Assembly (NCBI GenBank): GCA_025890175.1
Contig: JANPYM010000006.1
Span: 1,396,376-1,460,375 of the forward strand
Source of the DNA: Ciborinia camelliae
Taxonomy: Eukaryota; Ascomycota; Leotiomycetes; Helotiales; Sclerotiniaceae
Direction: 5' to 3'
DNA length: 64,000 nt
In this document: in pieces, positions 10,840-21,443 of the stretch
How the letters are laid out: each line of letters opens with the position of its first letter
How positions within the stretch are numbered: position 1 is the first letter of the stretch
Notes under the pieces: generated by a model
The model's database searches: none
Seen by the model: only the letters and a program-made list of their open reading frames with translations
Told to the model about the DNA's origin: nothing
Program-made: the position numbers and the translations under genes

Positions 10840-11895
10840 ACGAAGACATGATCACAAATCTGTTCGCACCGGTAGCAAATTGGACCCTGAAGATACTGAA
10901 TGCTAACATGATGGTGAACAGAAAATTCCAATGTCGACGATGGCTCAGAAATATAGACGACACCGTCCAGGATAATGTGACAGAACTCAACACCACTGAC
11001 GACGATCAAGGTCAGTCAGAAAGTGAATCAGTCTGATCTAGTAAGTATTTCAAATGCCTCGATACGCCATGAATGTCTATTGCAATCATCTAACAAAGTT
11101 TCTAGTCTCTGTCCATAGAATGCTCGGTTGGGTGGCTGCCAGAAAGACCCAGGGCGTTGCGGTTTATCGATTTCTCTGTTAGGTATTTTCGAGGTGGATG
11201 TATTGTATGAGGCCAATTGTAGGGGCGATATCCAAGAACCAACGTTTGAGGCCACTAAAGGTTTATATCCTCTGAGGAGTTTGTTGTTGTCCTTGGTTCT
11301 GTGGCATTTTCATCTTAGACGTGGAGAATGCAAAATATCAGTATAATCAATGAACCTCTTTGTATCACAGCATTTGCTTATGTGTGAAGAATAACCTCCC
11401 AATGGGTCTAGATTCTAGAAGTGATCGATCAACATGTATGAAAAGCCCACGCGTAATGCCCTAGATTAAGATCGGTACCAGCTCTAGCATAGCTTCATTT
11501 GGAAGATCTTCTGGTAAAGTGAAGTGAGAAGTAAATTTCCACTCACTCTGTAAGGAAATTTCACTTTCATTTGGTCTGAAGTGAATTCTCCCGCGACAAA
11601 CTCCCGCTAGACAATATTTTATTCTGCAGCGCGGTGTTGGAGCGTTTCTCAAATTCAACTTCTGCAATCAGTCAACCTCTTTGTAACTACAAACAAGCTC
11701 CAGAAAACACATCTTCCTTGATTTATCTCCAATTTATTGGAGACCTACCAAGAAGTTTGAGGAAGATCTCTTTCGTAAGTATTGCTCTGTTATACCACCA
11801 AGAGATTTAATTCACTCTGCCTCAATTGTTTACGCCCAAAGCTGATCCTCTATTCAGCGCAGATCCTTCAAGTTTAACGAAACTAGTCCTTCGCC
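10840..11895. other. P3 tail remnant and P4 leader
   Basis: Up to 11036 this holds the out-of-frame acidic continuation of the P3 tail, ending in QSESESV. From 11037 to 11774 no gene is supported. 11775-11857 fits a leader intron of P4. Confidence 0.5.
11775..11857 (+). other. Probable 5' leader intron of P4
   Basis: A GTAAGT donor at 11775 and a CTATTCAG acceptor ending at 11857 give an 83-base intron ending 38 bases before the P4 start. It parallels the leader introns of P2 and P7. Confidence 0.5.
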
Positions 11896-13566
11896 ATGGA
11901 TCTTAATAAAAGCCCACCTGGCACACGACCTCCAACTATGGGTGGAATCAATGGCCAATCCTCAAAAGGAGCTGCGCGCTCATCCTTTCCCAATGGTTGT
12001 GATACTCCATCGAAAGCTTATTCAGATCCAACATTGAAGGGTATTCCACTCGAATTGCGAAGACACATCTGGAAATACCTCTTGGTCAACCCTGATCTCG
12101 GAAAAGCCTTGTCCATTCAAAAGAAGGATCGCTATGGTTCCCAAGCCAAGTATGGACTCGCGCCTGTAATTCTGTGCGTCTGCAAGCAGTTTCACCGCGA
12201 AGGAATGCCGATACTCTACGAAGAAAATCAATTTTTGATAGAATTTTTCGGCATATTCTGGTACCGCAAATGTCGACACAGCGCTCTGACAAGATACTGG
12301 GAACGAGTTGATTGTTTGTTTTCCTTTCAAACAAAGAAAATACTGGAGGCTGTGCCGGTAGTGAAGAAGGTTAAACATTGGAAGATAGTTTTGTCTGCAA
12401 GCCAAAAGGAAGGATATTATTGTGACTTTCTTCAATTTTGTCACTTCATATGCCACAATCAGCTTAAATCGGTGGAAGTTGCGATCGTTCCTTGGGGTAT
12501 TGGTTGTAATCAGATATTTAACGGCGACTGTTCATATGAGCATGAGGAATACGACCACCCCCCATTGCCGAAACCCGAGGAAATACATCGTATCCTATCT
12601 CCGTTAAATACTCTTCGAAACATTGGGAATGTTATCATTCGCGGAGCAGACTTGGATGAGATCCCTGAATTTGCCATCTGCGAGAACAATAGCCGAATTA
12701 AACGGAAGATAATATTACCAGATCCAATATATCATTCAGAGCTTATTACATTGATGCAGAGCAACACTGAAGTCGAACCATTTCACCAAATATATCACGC
12801 TTTTCTCAAATACGCTCAAGCTTTTGAACGAATCGCCCAGTTCAGAAACGAAATGACTCTTATAAGCTACAAGGAGGAGATCCAACCATTGGGAAATCCT
12901 TTCCGTGATGGTGGAACATTTCATCCCGTAGAGCAGGCTCTCTATGATTCTGCTAATATGGTCGATGAATCAGGCGAGGGAAAACAAGATGTGCCTGAAT
13001 TGAAACTTTTTCGATTAAACGCTCTCAGTTTCCTCGAGCGCCAGTATGTTAGGATTCAGAAGGCCGCTGATGACTTGGTTGAGTTTATCAAGGATCAAAA
13101 GAAGCCCGATAAACTTTTCAGCCCTGCTAAGTTGCCATCTCAACATTATCGACCAGAGCAAGATGAGGCACTCGTTCTATTACAAAACTACGCAGAATCT
13201 TTTGCACGAGAACTAACTTTGGGAACGAAAATCGCCATTCTCAGGCAAGGAGGATCGTATGAAAAGAGATTCGAAAACCTCCCGCGGGAAATTGCTTTGA
13301 GAGAATGTATAGAGTCTTACAACAATCTCAACGACAAGAGATTCATTGCAAACTTCAAGCTTGCATTTGACGATATGGATGCTCAATATCTTGAGATACA
13401 ACGAGCTAGAAAGGAACTCTTTCAATGGGATTTGAAGAATCCAAGATCATTCACTGATGTTAAAATACACTATTTAAGATGCGATGAAAAGGTTGAGTGG
13501 GACAAGGTTGAGCCGGACATGAGCGTTAAGCTCAGTAAACAATATTCTCCGTTTGCAAGGCCCTGA
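11896..13566 (+). CDS. P4: array family protein, 556 aa, short form
   Basis: Function unknown, single exon, start in GCCATGG context. The N terminus is short: the F-box-like/2EXR-like core (GIPLELRRHIWKYLLVNPDL) begins near residue 49, and the helix block of P1-P3 is missing. Landmarks follow in order: CVCKQFHREGMPILYE, ALTRY, VKHWKIVLSA, a Cys/His-containing stretch (FCHFICHNQL), LRNIGNVIIR with DEIP, YAQAFERIAQF, HPVEQAL, LERQYVRI, LLQNYAESFARELTLGTKIA, LPREI and DDMDAQYLEIQRARKELF. It ends soon after DEKVEWDKVEPD with no acidic tail, so it may represent the minimal complete unit of the family. Confidence 0.85.
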   Translation: MDLNKSPPGTRPPTMGGINGQSSKGAARSSFPNGCDTPSKAYSDPTLKGIPLELRRHIWKYLLVNPDLGKALSIQKKDRYGSQAKYGLAPVILCVCKQFHREGMPILYEENQFLIEFFGIFWYRKCRHSALTRYWERVDCLFSFQTKKILEAVPVVKKVKHWKIVLSASQKEGYYCDFLQFCHFICHNQLKSVEVAIVPWGIGCNQIFNGDCSYEHEEYDHPPLPKPEEIHRILSPLNTLRNIGNVIIRGADLDEIPEFAICENNSRIKRKIILPDPIYHSELITLMQSNTEVEPFHQIYHAFLKYAQAFERIAQFRNEMTLISYKEEIQPLGNPFRDGGTFHPVEQALYDSANMVDESGEGKQDVPELKLFRLNALSFLERQYVRIQKAADDLVEFIKDQKKPDKLFSPAKLPSQHYRPEQDEALVLLQNYAESFARELTLGTKIAILRQGGSYEKRFENLPREIALRECIESYNNLNDKRFIANFKLAFDDMDAQYLEIQRARKELFQWDLKNPRSFTDVKIHYLRCDEKVEWDKVEPDMSVKLSKQYSPFARP

Positions 13567-15110
13567 GTGTGTGAAAGATAGGCCGAATAAGACTGGTTCC
13601 GTTGGGAAGAATCAGGAGGCATAATAGATTGTCGGGAGAGAATGATGCTGGGAGACTCGGAACACCGAGAGTTCTTGCAGACTTTTATTTGCCGACGTCT
13701 GTGAACGCCTTTAATGAAAGCACAGAAAGGTAAATGAAGCCTGGGAATTCCATGGAATACTAGTAACTGAAAAGAAGAATTTAGCAGTCACAATTGCCCA
13801 GATGCTCATATTATCCTTCGGTCTCCGGAACTATGTCATACTTTGATTACTTGGGCTGTTCTTTGATGCACATCATCTGCAAGGTGCAGCGGAACATCCC
13901 GTAACGGATAACTCTCATAACGATGAATTTCTTTTACTTTGTTTCTTTTCCGTTGAGTTCTATGGATTATGGTTCGAGGATGCAGAAATTGTGGTGCGGG
14001 TGGCCGGAAAATTGAGTTGGTCGAATTTGTCATGCATTGCTTCGTCGTGCGGGATCGGCCGCGAGCTTATTTTTTCTAGCTCTAAAAATACTATACTTAA
14101 GTTCTTATTCATCCGAATTGTCTGAGTGATGTCATACCTATCAAATGCTATATATTGTGTATCGTAACATGCTGAAGGCTAAGGTAGCCAATCTCCAGTG
14201 CGGGTTCGATTCCAGGATTAGTCCGAACAAGAAACTGTCTAGGACCATTGGCGATGAACTCCCTGTATCTTCAGGCTAATAAAGCCCCTATAATTTCATC
14301 TGCACTGCTAACCGTGGATAGCGAGGTAAGTACACCAAATTAACAAGTCGTAAAATATTTAGTACTGTTTCAAGATTCTAGTAAGTGAAGACCAAGGGTG
14401 CTGGGAATTCACGTGTAAATAAGGAGGGGCTTCTGTATAAGCAAATGTAACGGTGCCAATGATTCACATAAGTTAAGAATGGTCCATATAGAAAGAGGGA
14501 TTGAGAGGTAAAATTGATGATCAGCCAGGTATAGAAGATGAGATTGATGTTAAGTACATAGAATGATAAACTCTGATACCGTTTTACCCAGTGGCCTGCT
14601 CTATCATGTCACGCTGTTTTCATCACACATTGGTTTCTCCTTCGTTGAGCGTCACATTTCTCTCCGCTTTTGACTTTTTAGAGAAAACTTCTTACAATTA
14701 GTTTAATTACTGGTATCAATAGGTACAGATTGCCCCGCTGAGACAATTATTTACGCGTCTGTTATGCCATACGCTCAATTCTTCACCCCCCAAAGTCTTA
14801 CATATGAAAGCCTGCCACTACTGGCTCGTTATTCTTAGCAGCTAAATGTCCAATCTGAATAGTATATGCATAGTTCACACCTCAACTACAAAGTATACGT
14901 ATCTTCGCTCCATCCTGATGATTCCTAATGGATAACCAGCTCCGTAATTGATATTGGCGAAGAATTGTGTCGAGATATGATATGTAACGAAACGAAACAT
15001 GCAACTGAATACAATATGTAGCGTCTGTCGTAGAATTCTCGGCATAACTGAGCATTAAGTCATTGATGATTTCTCTGGATATGATTGCAGCCAAACACAG
15101 AACCGATTTA
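13567..15110. other. Intergenic region P4-P5 (convergent)
   Basis: Lies between the 3' ends of P4 and P5. No gene is supported. A T-loop-like GGGTTCGATTCC at about 14205-14216 is not backed by a tRNA cloverleaf. Confidence 0.5.
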
Positions 15111-17346
15111 TTATTGCGAAACCGTAAGCCATGGGAAGACGTGGGAGAGAGAACTGTTGGAATTGGCAAGCCAAGGAAGAACATGAAAGATGGAACCTCC
15201 GGTGTTGATATGGTCGTAAGTAAATTTCATCATTTCTGTACCAACGTCTTCCTCATCCTCAGAATGAGAGTACAAGCTCTCATCATCCGTATCTTCTCTG
15301 AACACTTTCTCGTAGTAATCGTATTCCGAATTATCGTCGATAACAGCATGAGCATCGGGGGTAAAGTCCAACTCGGACTGTTCTCCATCCATCTGATATG
15401 TCAGCAAATAGAATTCGTCATCTTCATGGAATGGTAACAATGACCACCCCTTTGTATCCGGATCGTCAAGTTGAACATCACCTAGTTCATGCTCACTAAC
15501 GACATCATCTTCATTCGGGAGGTTCAAAATGTTTTCGGGAATAGCATTTGCAACTTCCAAATCACCCAATTGCAATCCGCTTCCCAAGATTGTGTGTAAC
15601 ATTTGAGTACTCATATCAGCCTCCGATTCTGTCATAGCCGTGACAGTCGGCTCTAGTGCTTTCCAGTCAATAATCCAGTCTTCGAGTGATGGCAGCGGTT
15701 TAATTTCAATATCTCGAATGGTAGTATCGAGGTCCCACTCGTAAATTTTCTGCCTGGCCTCTAGAATCTCTCGATATTGCCGATCCATGTCTTTAACGGC
15801 AAGTATGAATTCGGCCTTGAATCTACTTCCATCTCGCTGTTGGAAAGCAACGCCGCATTTCTTGATCGCTATCTCCCTATCCAAGAACTCGTAGCGAATT
15901 TTGAAGGCATCTCCTCGAAGACGTATTGCTCTCTTAGTTGACGGGTCTAGTTCCCGAGTGAATGATTCGGCATACTCTTCGAGCAACACCAAAGCTTCGG
16001 TAGAGTAGATCAAGTCTACTGGTATTAGGCCATTGGAATAAAGAGGCGAAAATATGCCATGCTTTTGCTTTTGCATCTTAACAAACTCTACAAGCTCATC
16101 TGATGCGGTTTTTATCCTGCGGTATTGTCTTTCCAGATATTGGATGACTTTACTTCGCTCCAGTTTGAATTGGCGGGTGTTCGTCATGTCTCTATATTGC
16201 GAGTCAGCCCGACTTTTCGCTCTCGCAAGACTGAATTCGACAGTATGAACCCATCCCTGAGGATGGAAAGTGTGGCTCCAAAACGGATTTTCGCTTAGTT
16301 TCATCATCTCAGCGCTCGATTTAAGAACGAAATCACCCGTGCTCAACCCCATATCTTCCTTGAAGTCCACATCTCTTTCGAAGGCCTGGGCATAATTTTT
16401 GAGTGCGGCGAACATTTTCGTACAGAGCTCTACGTCTGAACTCCCTTGGATTAGGTTCATTAAATAACGTCTGTGTGATTTCACTGGTAGTATTGATTGA
16501 GTTACGAGCGGGGAAATATTCCATTCATCACCACATGCAAAGTCTGGTATTTCGGCAATGTTTGCGGTGCGGATCGTGAATTTGAGGACGTTTCGTAACA
16601 GTTCGAGGGGAAACAAGAGTTTCTTTCGCATTTCTTTCACCTCTGGAAATGATTATAAAGTGTCAGTAGTTACTAGAGCCAACAGCTTCGAAGAGAAAGA
16701 AAAAGTGCTTACCTAGATAACTAGTACCATTCTCCACACCCTTGGGAATAATAACGATCTCTAACTCTCTCACTTGCTTCATGTGAGTTTGGAACTCACA
16801 CAGTAAGCGACAAAACCAGATAAATTCAACCTTAGCTCTTGATTGATTATCACCCACATCAACTTGATTCTGTGCACTTAATACTACTCTCCACTTTCTC
16901 ACGTGTCTTAGAGCTGGAACGCCTGGGAGTAAGGATTGTCCAATGGCAGGTTCCATGTGTACATCATCGCTAATTTGGTTTTGCCATCGGGTTATGGGAC
17001 TGCATGCGGTTCGAGGAAGCTGTATATCTAATGAGTCTTGGATAAGTTCGGGGGAGAATTCGATGATGAAAGTGTTAGAGCCATATAAAACGACCATTGC
17101 TTCTTCGTGAAACTGCTTGCAAACAAGCAACAGCGCCCGGCTCAGGTCATACTCAGCCGTGGTTCCATATGTCTGTCTTTGAGAGATGGATGATGCTTCC
17201 CCAAGCTCAGGGTTGATTAGCAAATAGGCGAATATTTGTTTGCGTAACTCGACGGGTATTGATTGAAGAGTATTCTGCTGTATAAAATTGGGGAACGATG
17301 CAAGATGATGATGTAGTTGTCCTAGTAAGATGTTGAACGGGTCCAT
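15111..17346 (-). CDS. P5: array family protein with long acidic tail, two exons, 721 aa
   Basis: Function unknown. Exons are 17346-16713 and 16642-15111. The 70-base intron has a GTAAGC donor and a TTTCCAG acceptor, and the joined frame closes with a split GAG codon. The start lies in CATTATGG, as in P6 and P7. The F-box-like/2EXR-like core (IPVELRKQIFAYLLINPELG) begins near residue 29. Then come LLVCKQFHEEAMVVLYG, SPITRW, VRKWRVVLSA, LRNVLKFTIR with EIP, YAQAFERDVDFKEDMG, HTVEFSL, LERQYRRI, LLEEYAESFTRELDPSTKRA and KDMDRQYREILEARQKIY. The last 150 or so residues are rich in Asp and Glu, with a short duplicated motif at the very end (HVLPWL, then HVFPWL). The signature is looser than in P1-P4. 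It is the only intact member here with a coding intron. Confidence 0.8.
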
Positions 17347-18249
17347 AATGAGACAATCCAGAGATTAGTTGTTATTATTGAGAGATATAGCTCGTAGACC
17401 CTTTCGCCTGTGCTGTTTTGCGTGTGCTATTTTGCCCGTGCTAATTTGCGTGTGCTAAGTTGCCTTTGTGCAAGAATGCCAATAACAACCTACTGGATGT
17501 TTGGTAAAACAGTGTTTCCCGAGCTATGGAATATGTGTTGTGTCGAATAGGAGAAGGGGGGGTTGGCCACGCAATAAAAGAGGATTTTGATGTCAATCTA
17601 TGTGCTAGATAGCTCTGAACTAATCTGCTGTTAGTCTTTATTTCTAGGAAGATGCAACTGGATTCGTGTACAATATGGAAACTTGTACTTTGACTACCAC
17701 AAGGACAAACTTACAAGCAATTGTATTGATCTACTATGATCCACTGCAAACGAATGATTCAAGTAAAGTGCTCTCTTGCAGTTGCAATACTTTGATGAGT
17801 CTTTTAGAAGTTTCTTCAATGTAGTCTGTTTCAAGTATGGCAGAGATGGGACAAAATCTTTATGGTTCAAATTGCTCAAACACTAGCAGAACTTCCATAA
17901 ATGTTGGACTTCTCGGAGAGACATTTGCCGAGTAACATTGACCATATAAGTGAATAAAATATTAAGCGAAGAGTACCTAGGTATCTTTTGTTGTCCCTAC
18001 CTTACTATACCTAGCATTCAAAAAGGATGACAGGTTGACTTTCTAGTACTCTTCCTAATTTATAAGTCTTCAATTTTACATCCACAATTTATCTCAAAGC
18101 ATTTGACCAAATGGCATAATTTCCAGACAAAATTATCCATATTGTATGCTACAGAAACTACTTTGTGCCTGATTCTTTTGCAGATTATCAATAGCCTATC
18201 AATAAGTCAGAGGGTTATTTCTTCATCTGTGAGTTGCATGAACATCCAA

Positions 18250-18525
18250 ATACAGATTTTGTTGGTTCGGTTACTCTCGGTGAAGTCACTATTGATCAAT
18301 AGTAATGTTAAATAAATTGTATTGTTGAAGCGTACTATGGAGACAGAAGTGATTTGTAATCGGTTACATAATCATTCTCTCATTCAATTAGTATAAATTA
18401 TTTAGTTTAGCTAGCTATGAATGAAACCATCCCTTTCCCACTTAATACAAAACTCCCGACCTCACAGTACTGATATCGTGTACAAAGTACGCGATCCTTA
18501 TATGCACCCGCTATGCGGCCGGCGC
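18250..18525 (+). repeat. LTR-like repeat copy A, split by a 130-bp insertion
   Basis: It starts at TGTTGGTTCG, includes the palindrome ATTGATCAAT and CACCCGCTATGCGG, and matches the reverse complement of about 27048-27182. Only the 18337-18466 insertion is absent from the other copy. A TGTTGG start is common in fungal LTRs, but no TG...CA boundary pair was fixed, so it may be an LTR fragment or another dispersed element. Confidence 0.6.
18337..18466. mobile_element. 130-bp insertion with 5-bp direct repeats GTACT
   Basis: The insert is flanked by GTACT at 18332-18336 and 18467-18471. The homologous repeat copy near 27100 has a single ATACT at this point and continues without a gap, so it acts as an empty site. 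The insert has no clear terminal inverted repeats. Its ends (TGGAGAC... and ...CCTCACA) fit the TG...CA ends of a very small solo LTR, which is only a guess. Confidence 0.6.
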
Positions 18526-18628
18526 CGCCGCTAGCGGGGTCACGTGACCCAAATCGCGACAGATTTAAAAGCAAAACAATTGCCTAGAAAGACAAAGGAT
18601 TATCTACTGATATTACAATAGATTCATT

Positions 18629-20464
18629 ATGGATATCCAAAAAACCATGCAAAAGATAATTCTTCCAGCCCAAGACTATGCGCAAGATCTCACTTCGAAT
18701 ATGGAGATGTTGTCAGTATCTTCACTTGATGAAGAGATTGGATCAAAATCTAGCTCCAGCTCCCTGGGTTTGTTAATTGAACCTTCCCTCCTCGGCATTC
18801 CACTCGAAATTCGACTTCTTATTTACTCATATCTCCTTGTCAACCCCATCCTGGGGGAAGCCGCTTCAGTTTCCGATGCAACCAATTTTGGCAGTTCCCA
18901 AGCATATAGCCTACATCCTAATATTCTCTGTGTCTGTAAGAGAACATACCAGGAGGCTATCTTCACCTTGTACAGTAACAAAATCTTCATCGATTGCTCC
19001 AATGATCCGGGTCTTTGGGATTTTCAAATGAGCGCTTCCAATGATGAACCGTTTTCGGATTATGAAGATCCTTCGACCTATGGAATTCTTGAACCCAATA
19101 TCATCAATTTGTGTCCACTGACCCGATACACAAATAATGAGCCTAGGAGACACACAGAAAAGCCTCTATTTCGTAACACTCCAGCCATTCGGCTTGTGAG
19201 AACATGGAATGTCCTCGTCACTGCTGCGAGTCAGAATATTTCTATTTCTAGCACAGATCCTTTCGCGGAATTCTGCGTTGCAATGCATCCACATCCGAGA
19301 ATCTGTCTAAACATTTCAATTGTGCCGATGAGCTTCAGACACCAGCTCTCCAGGTCTTTCTGCAAAGATTATTATAAACACCAGCACGCCAGGTTTTTCT
19401 GCGAAGATTATTGTGACGAGGATTATGGACTGGTCAAAAATCTACTGCCTTTGAAAATGCTTCGAAACGTCAAGAACCTTGTTTTTAAGATAGCTGATGT
19501 CGATGCAATCCCGGACTACAACTACGCTGAAGATATTCGAGGGGCTGATTTGAGCGGCTCTGGAATGCCATCACCGGAGCTCATGGAAGAGTACTCTGCG
19601 CTCACGAGTGGAGAAGCTCCTGTGGTTGAATGTTTGGAACACATGTTTCACAAGCTCTGGGAATACGTCCGTACCTTCGAACGTTGTACATTGGTTATAA
19701 GCGACAAAGCTTATAGTGGTCATTGTGGCCGTGTTAGAGTTCATGACTCATCAACACCACCGAATAAGCTGGTTAATGGTGTTCTAAGCCATCCAGAAAG
19801 CCCTCGTTCACTATATGCGGAACCAAACTACATAGGCGCAGCAGCAATAGCCGATGCCAGCATGCATTCATCTCTCGCACGCACCGGCTCTATCGATGAT
19901 GTTATCCAGTTCAAACTTTACCGACGCCAGCTCCTTGAATCTCTCGAGCCCCAGTACCAACAAATTCGAACGTGCTCCACCAGACTTCGTGAGTATTTGA
20001 AGTACGAGAATGGTCCAGCTGGAGTTTTTGTTATTGGGCCTTCTTGTGTTGCTGATCAAAAAGAATACTGGGAAAGGATAGAAAGAGGTATCCAACTGTT
20101 GGAAGAATACGAATACTCATTTGTGAGAGGTCTAACAGAGGAATTACAACTCACCATACTAAACCAAAATAAGGTCATGGTTTTGAAATACAAATGTAAT
20201 CATAGGGAAGTGTTGATGGAATGGGTCGCCCTGACTTATGAGCAAAGGAGGTGGTGGGAATTAACGAGACTATACAAGGAAGCTGTCACACGTTTTGAAG
20301 AGCAGTTTTTCAAAATACGATGGACTAGGATGGATCTCTTTATGTGGGATATCTTAGACAAGGGCGTTGATTTATCCATTCAGCCCGAGGTTTATGAGAA
20401 TATTATCTGGGGAGAGCGGAACTCAAACAGACAGCTTGATCAAGAATATATCATACGTAGATAG
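18629..20464 (+). CDS. P6: array family protein, 611 aa, ending at an in-frame TAG
   Basis: Function unknown, single exon. The start sits in CATTATGG. The F-box-like/2EXR-like core (GIPLEIRLLIYSYLLVNPIL) lies near residues 54-76. Then come CVCKRTYQEAIFTLY, PLTRY, VRTWNVLVTAAS, LRNVKNLVFK with AIPD, YVRTFERC, LEPQYQQI, LLEEYEYSFVRGL and a diverged signature (RFEEQFFKIRWTRMDLFMWD), the least conserved of the nine. A 16-residue block near 250 is duplicated (RSFCKDYYKHQHA, then RFFCEDYCDED). The TAG at 20462-20464 is followed by 124 further open codons in the same frame, encoding an acidic tail with GED repeats, so the stop is suspect. Confidence 0.8.
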   Translation: MDIQKTMQKIILPAQDYAQDLTSNMEMLSVSSLDEEIGSKSSSSSLGLLIEPSLLGIPLEIRLLIYSYLLVNPILGEAASVSDATNFGSSQAYSLHPNILCVCKRTYQEAIFTLYSNKIFIDCSNDPGLWDFQMSASNDEPFSDYEDPSTYGILEPNIINLCPLTRYTNNEPRRHTEKPLFRNTPAIRLVRTWNVLVTAASQNISISSTDPFAEFCVAMHPHPRICLNISIVPMSFRHQLSRSFCKDYYKHQHARFFCEDYCDEDYGLVKNLLPLKMLRNVKNLVFKIADVDAIPDYNYAEDIRGADLSGSGMPSPELMEEYSALTSGEAPVVECLEHMFHKLWEYVRTFERCTLVISDKAYSGHCGRVRVHDSSTPPNKLVNGVLSHPESPRSLYAEPNYIGAAAIADASMHSSLARTGSIDDVIQFKLYRRQLLESLEPQYQQIRTCSTRLREYLKYENGPAGVFVIGPSCVADQKEYWERIERGIQLLEEYEYSFVRGLTEELQLTILNQNKVMVLKYKCNHREVLMEWVALTYEQRRWWELTRLYKEAVTRFEEQFFKIRWTRMDLFMWDILDKGVDLSIQPEVYENIIWGERNSNRQLDQEYIIRR

Positions 20465-20839
20465 GGTAGCGAGGAGGATAGTGAGTATAGCAAGGATAGC
20501 GATGTTAGAGAAGATGGTGACGATGGTGACGATGGTGATGATAGTGAGGATGGTGAGGATGGTGAGGATGGTGAGGATGGTGAGGATGGTGAGGATGGTG
20601 AGGATGGTGAGGATGGTGAGAATGACGACCATCAGAATCACGATCATGATGATGACTGTGATGTTGCTGTCCATGATCGATCTTCTGGTTCCCGCAACCA
20701 AGCTGACCAGCTCGCGGCTTTTCCTCGCCGGCTCAAACTCTTTGACGTCCAGGCTCATGCTACTGCTGCTTCCCCTGTTGCTGTGCCTTCTAGGTGGATG
20801 GAAGACGTCTGCTTTGGGGAGTCACAAAACAGCATTTGA
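20465..20839 (+). other. In-frame open extension downstream of the P6 stop
   Basis: Read in the P6 frame, codons after the TAG stay open to a TGA at 20837-20839. The encoded sequence starts GSEEDSEYSKDSD, passes through about twelve Gly-Asp/Glu-Asp units, then a His/Asp stretch, and ends in EDVCFGESQNSI. The composition resembles the acidic tails of P3 and P5. It is either a former tail cut off by a nonsense change or a tail reached by readthrough or editing. Confidence 0.65.
20513..20620 (+). repeat. 9-base tandem repeat, 12 units
   Basis: Twelve units of GATGGTGAG and close variants; the last eight are identical. In the P6 frame the units encode Asp-Gly-Glu or Asp-Gly-Asp. Strong length variation between strains is expected. 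Confidence 0.9.
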
Positions 20840-21443
20840 TAATATTAGCGAGTTGTACCAACAGAATACCATCTTAGAGGTGGAATTAATGATAAAGAAT
20901 TTTGAATCCAGATTGACTTCCAACCCCCCTTTTTTACTGCATTCTATGTTATCCTGAACACTGAATATACTAATCCATCCGGGTACACATAGCTTTATGA
21001 AATTTTACTCCCACGACCTTTTTTAATTCAATCCAAAATATATATTTACCCCCTTATCAGGACTTTATTTTTTGATAGGATAATCTATAAGATTACAAGG
21101 ATATCTTATGGATCTATAAGGTATCTTAAAAATTCGATAATATCTTATTGTAGCGATAAGATTAATAGAAATTTTATAATTACGAGCTTTGAGTAGAGCC
21201 CTAGACTTAAACAACCCAATCAGCATCCGTTTCGCATAATTAATGAGGTGTTTTAAAATATGTATGTTAGAGATAAATTCGACCAGATTTCCTTCACACC
21301 TTGTCTTGACGTCAGCTGCCTGTCTACTTATCAAGAAATAACATCTCACCAGAGGATTGTAAGTCGCACATTTTCAATCTAAGTACCTTACCACAAATCA
21401 TGGAAGGATGAACTAACAATTTCCATAATCAGAAAGTTTCATT
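20840..21443. other. Intergenic region P6-P7
   Basis: No gene is supported; the stretch is strongly AT-rich. 21359-21432 fits a 74-base leader intron of P7 (GTAAGTCG donor, ATAATCAG acceptor), ending 11 bases before the start codon. Confidence 0.5.

Larger units (their letters stand above)
17347..18628. other. Intergenic region P5-P6 (divergent promoters)
   Basis: Shared upstream region of P5 and P6; no gene is supported. At about 17408-17462 a short imperfect repeat of the type GTGCTAxTTTGC occurs four times. An LTR-like repeat with a 130-bp insertion occupies about 18250-18525 (listed separately). Confidence 0.55.

Noticed and set aside
14165..14235. tRNA-like T-loop GGGTTCGATTCC
   Set aside because: The flanking bases do not form a 5-bp T stem, and no acceptor, D or anticodon arm could be drawn.
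20367..20957. Open frame with a MVRMVRM repeat, and its minus-strand ILTILT counterpart
   Set aside because: Both are other-frame readings of the 9-base repeat; the GED frame continuous with P6 is the meaningful one.
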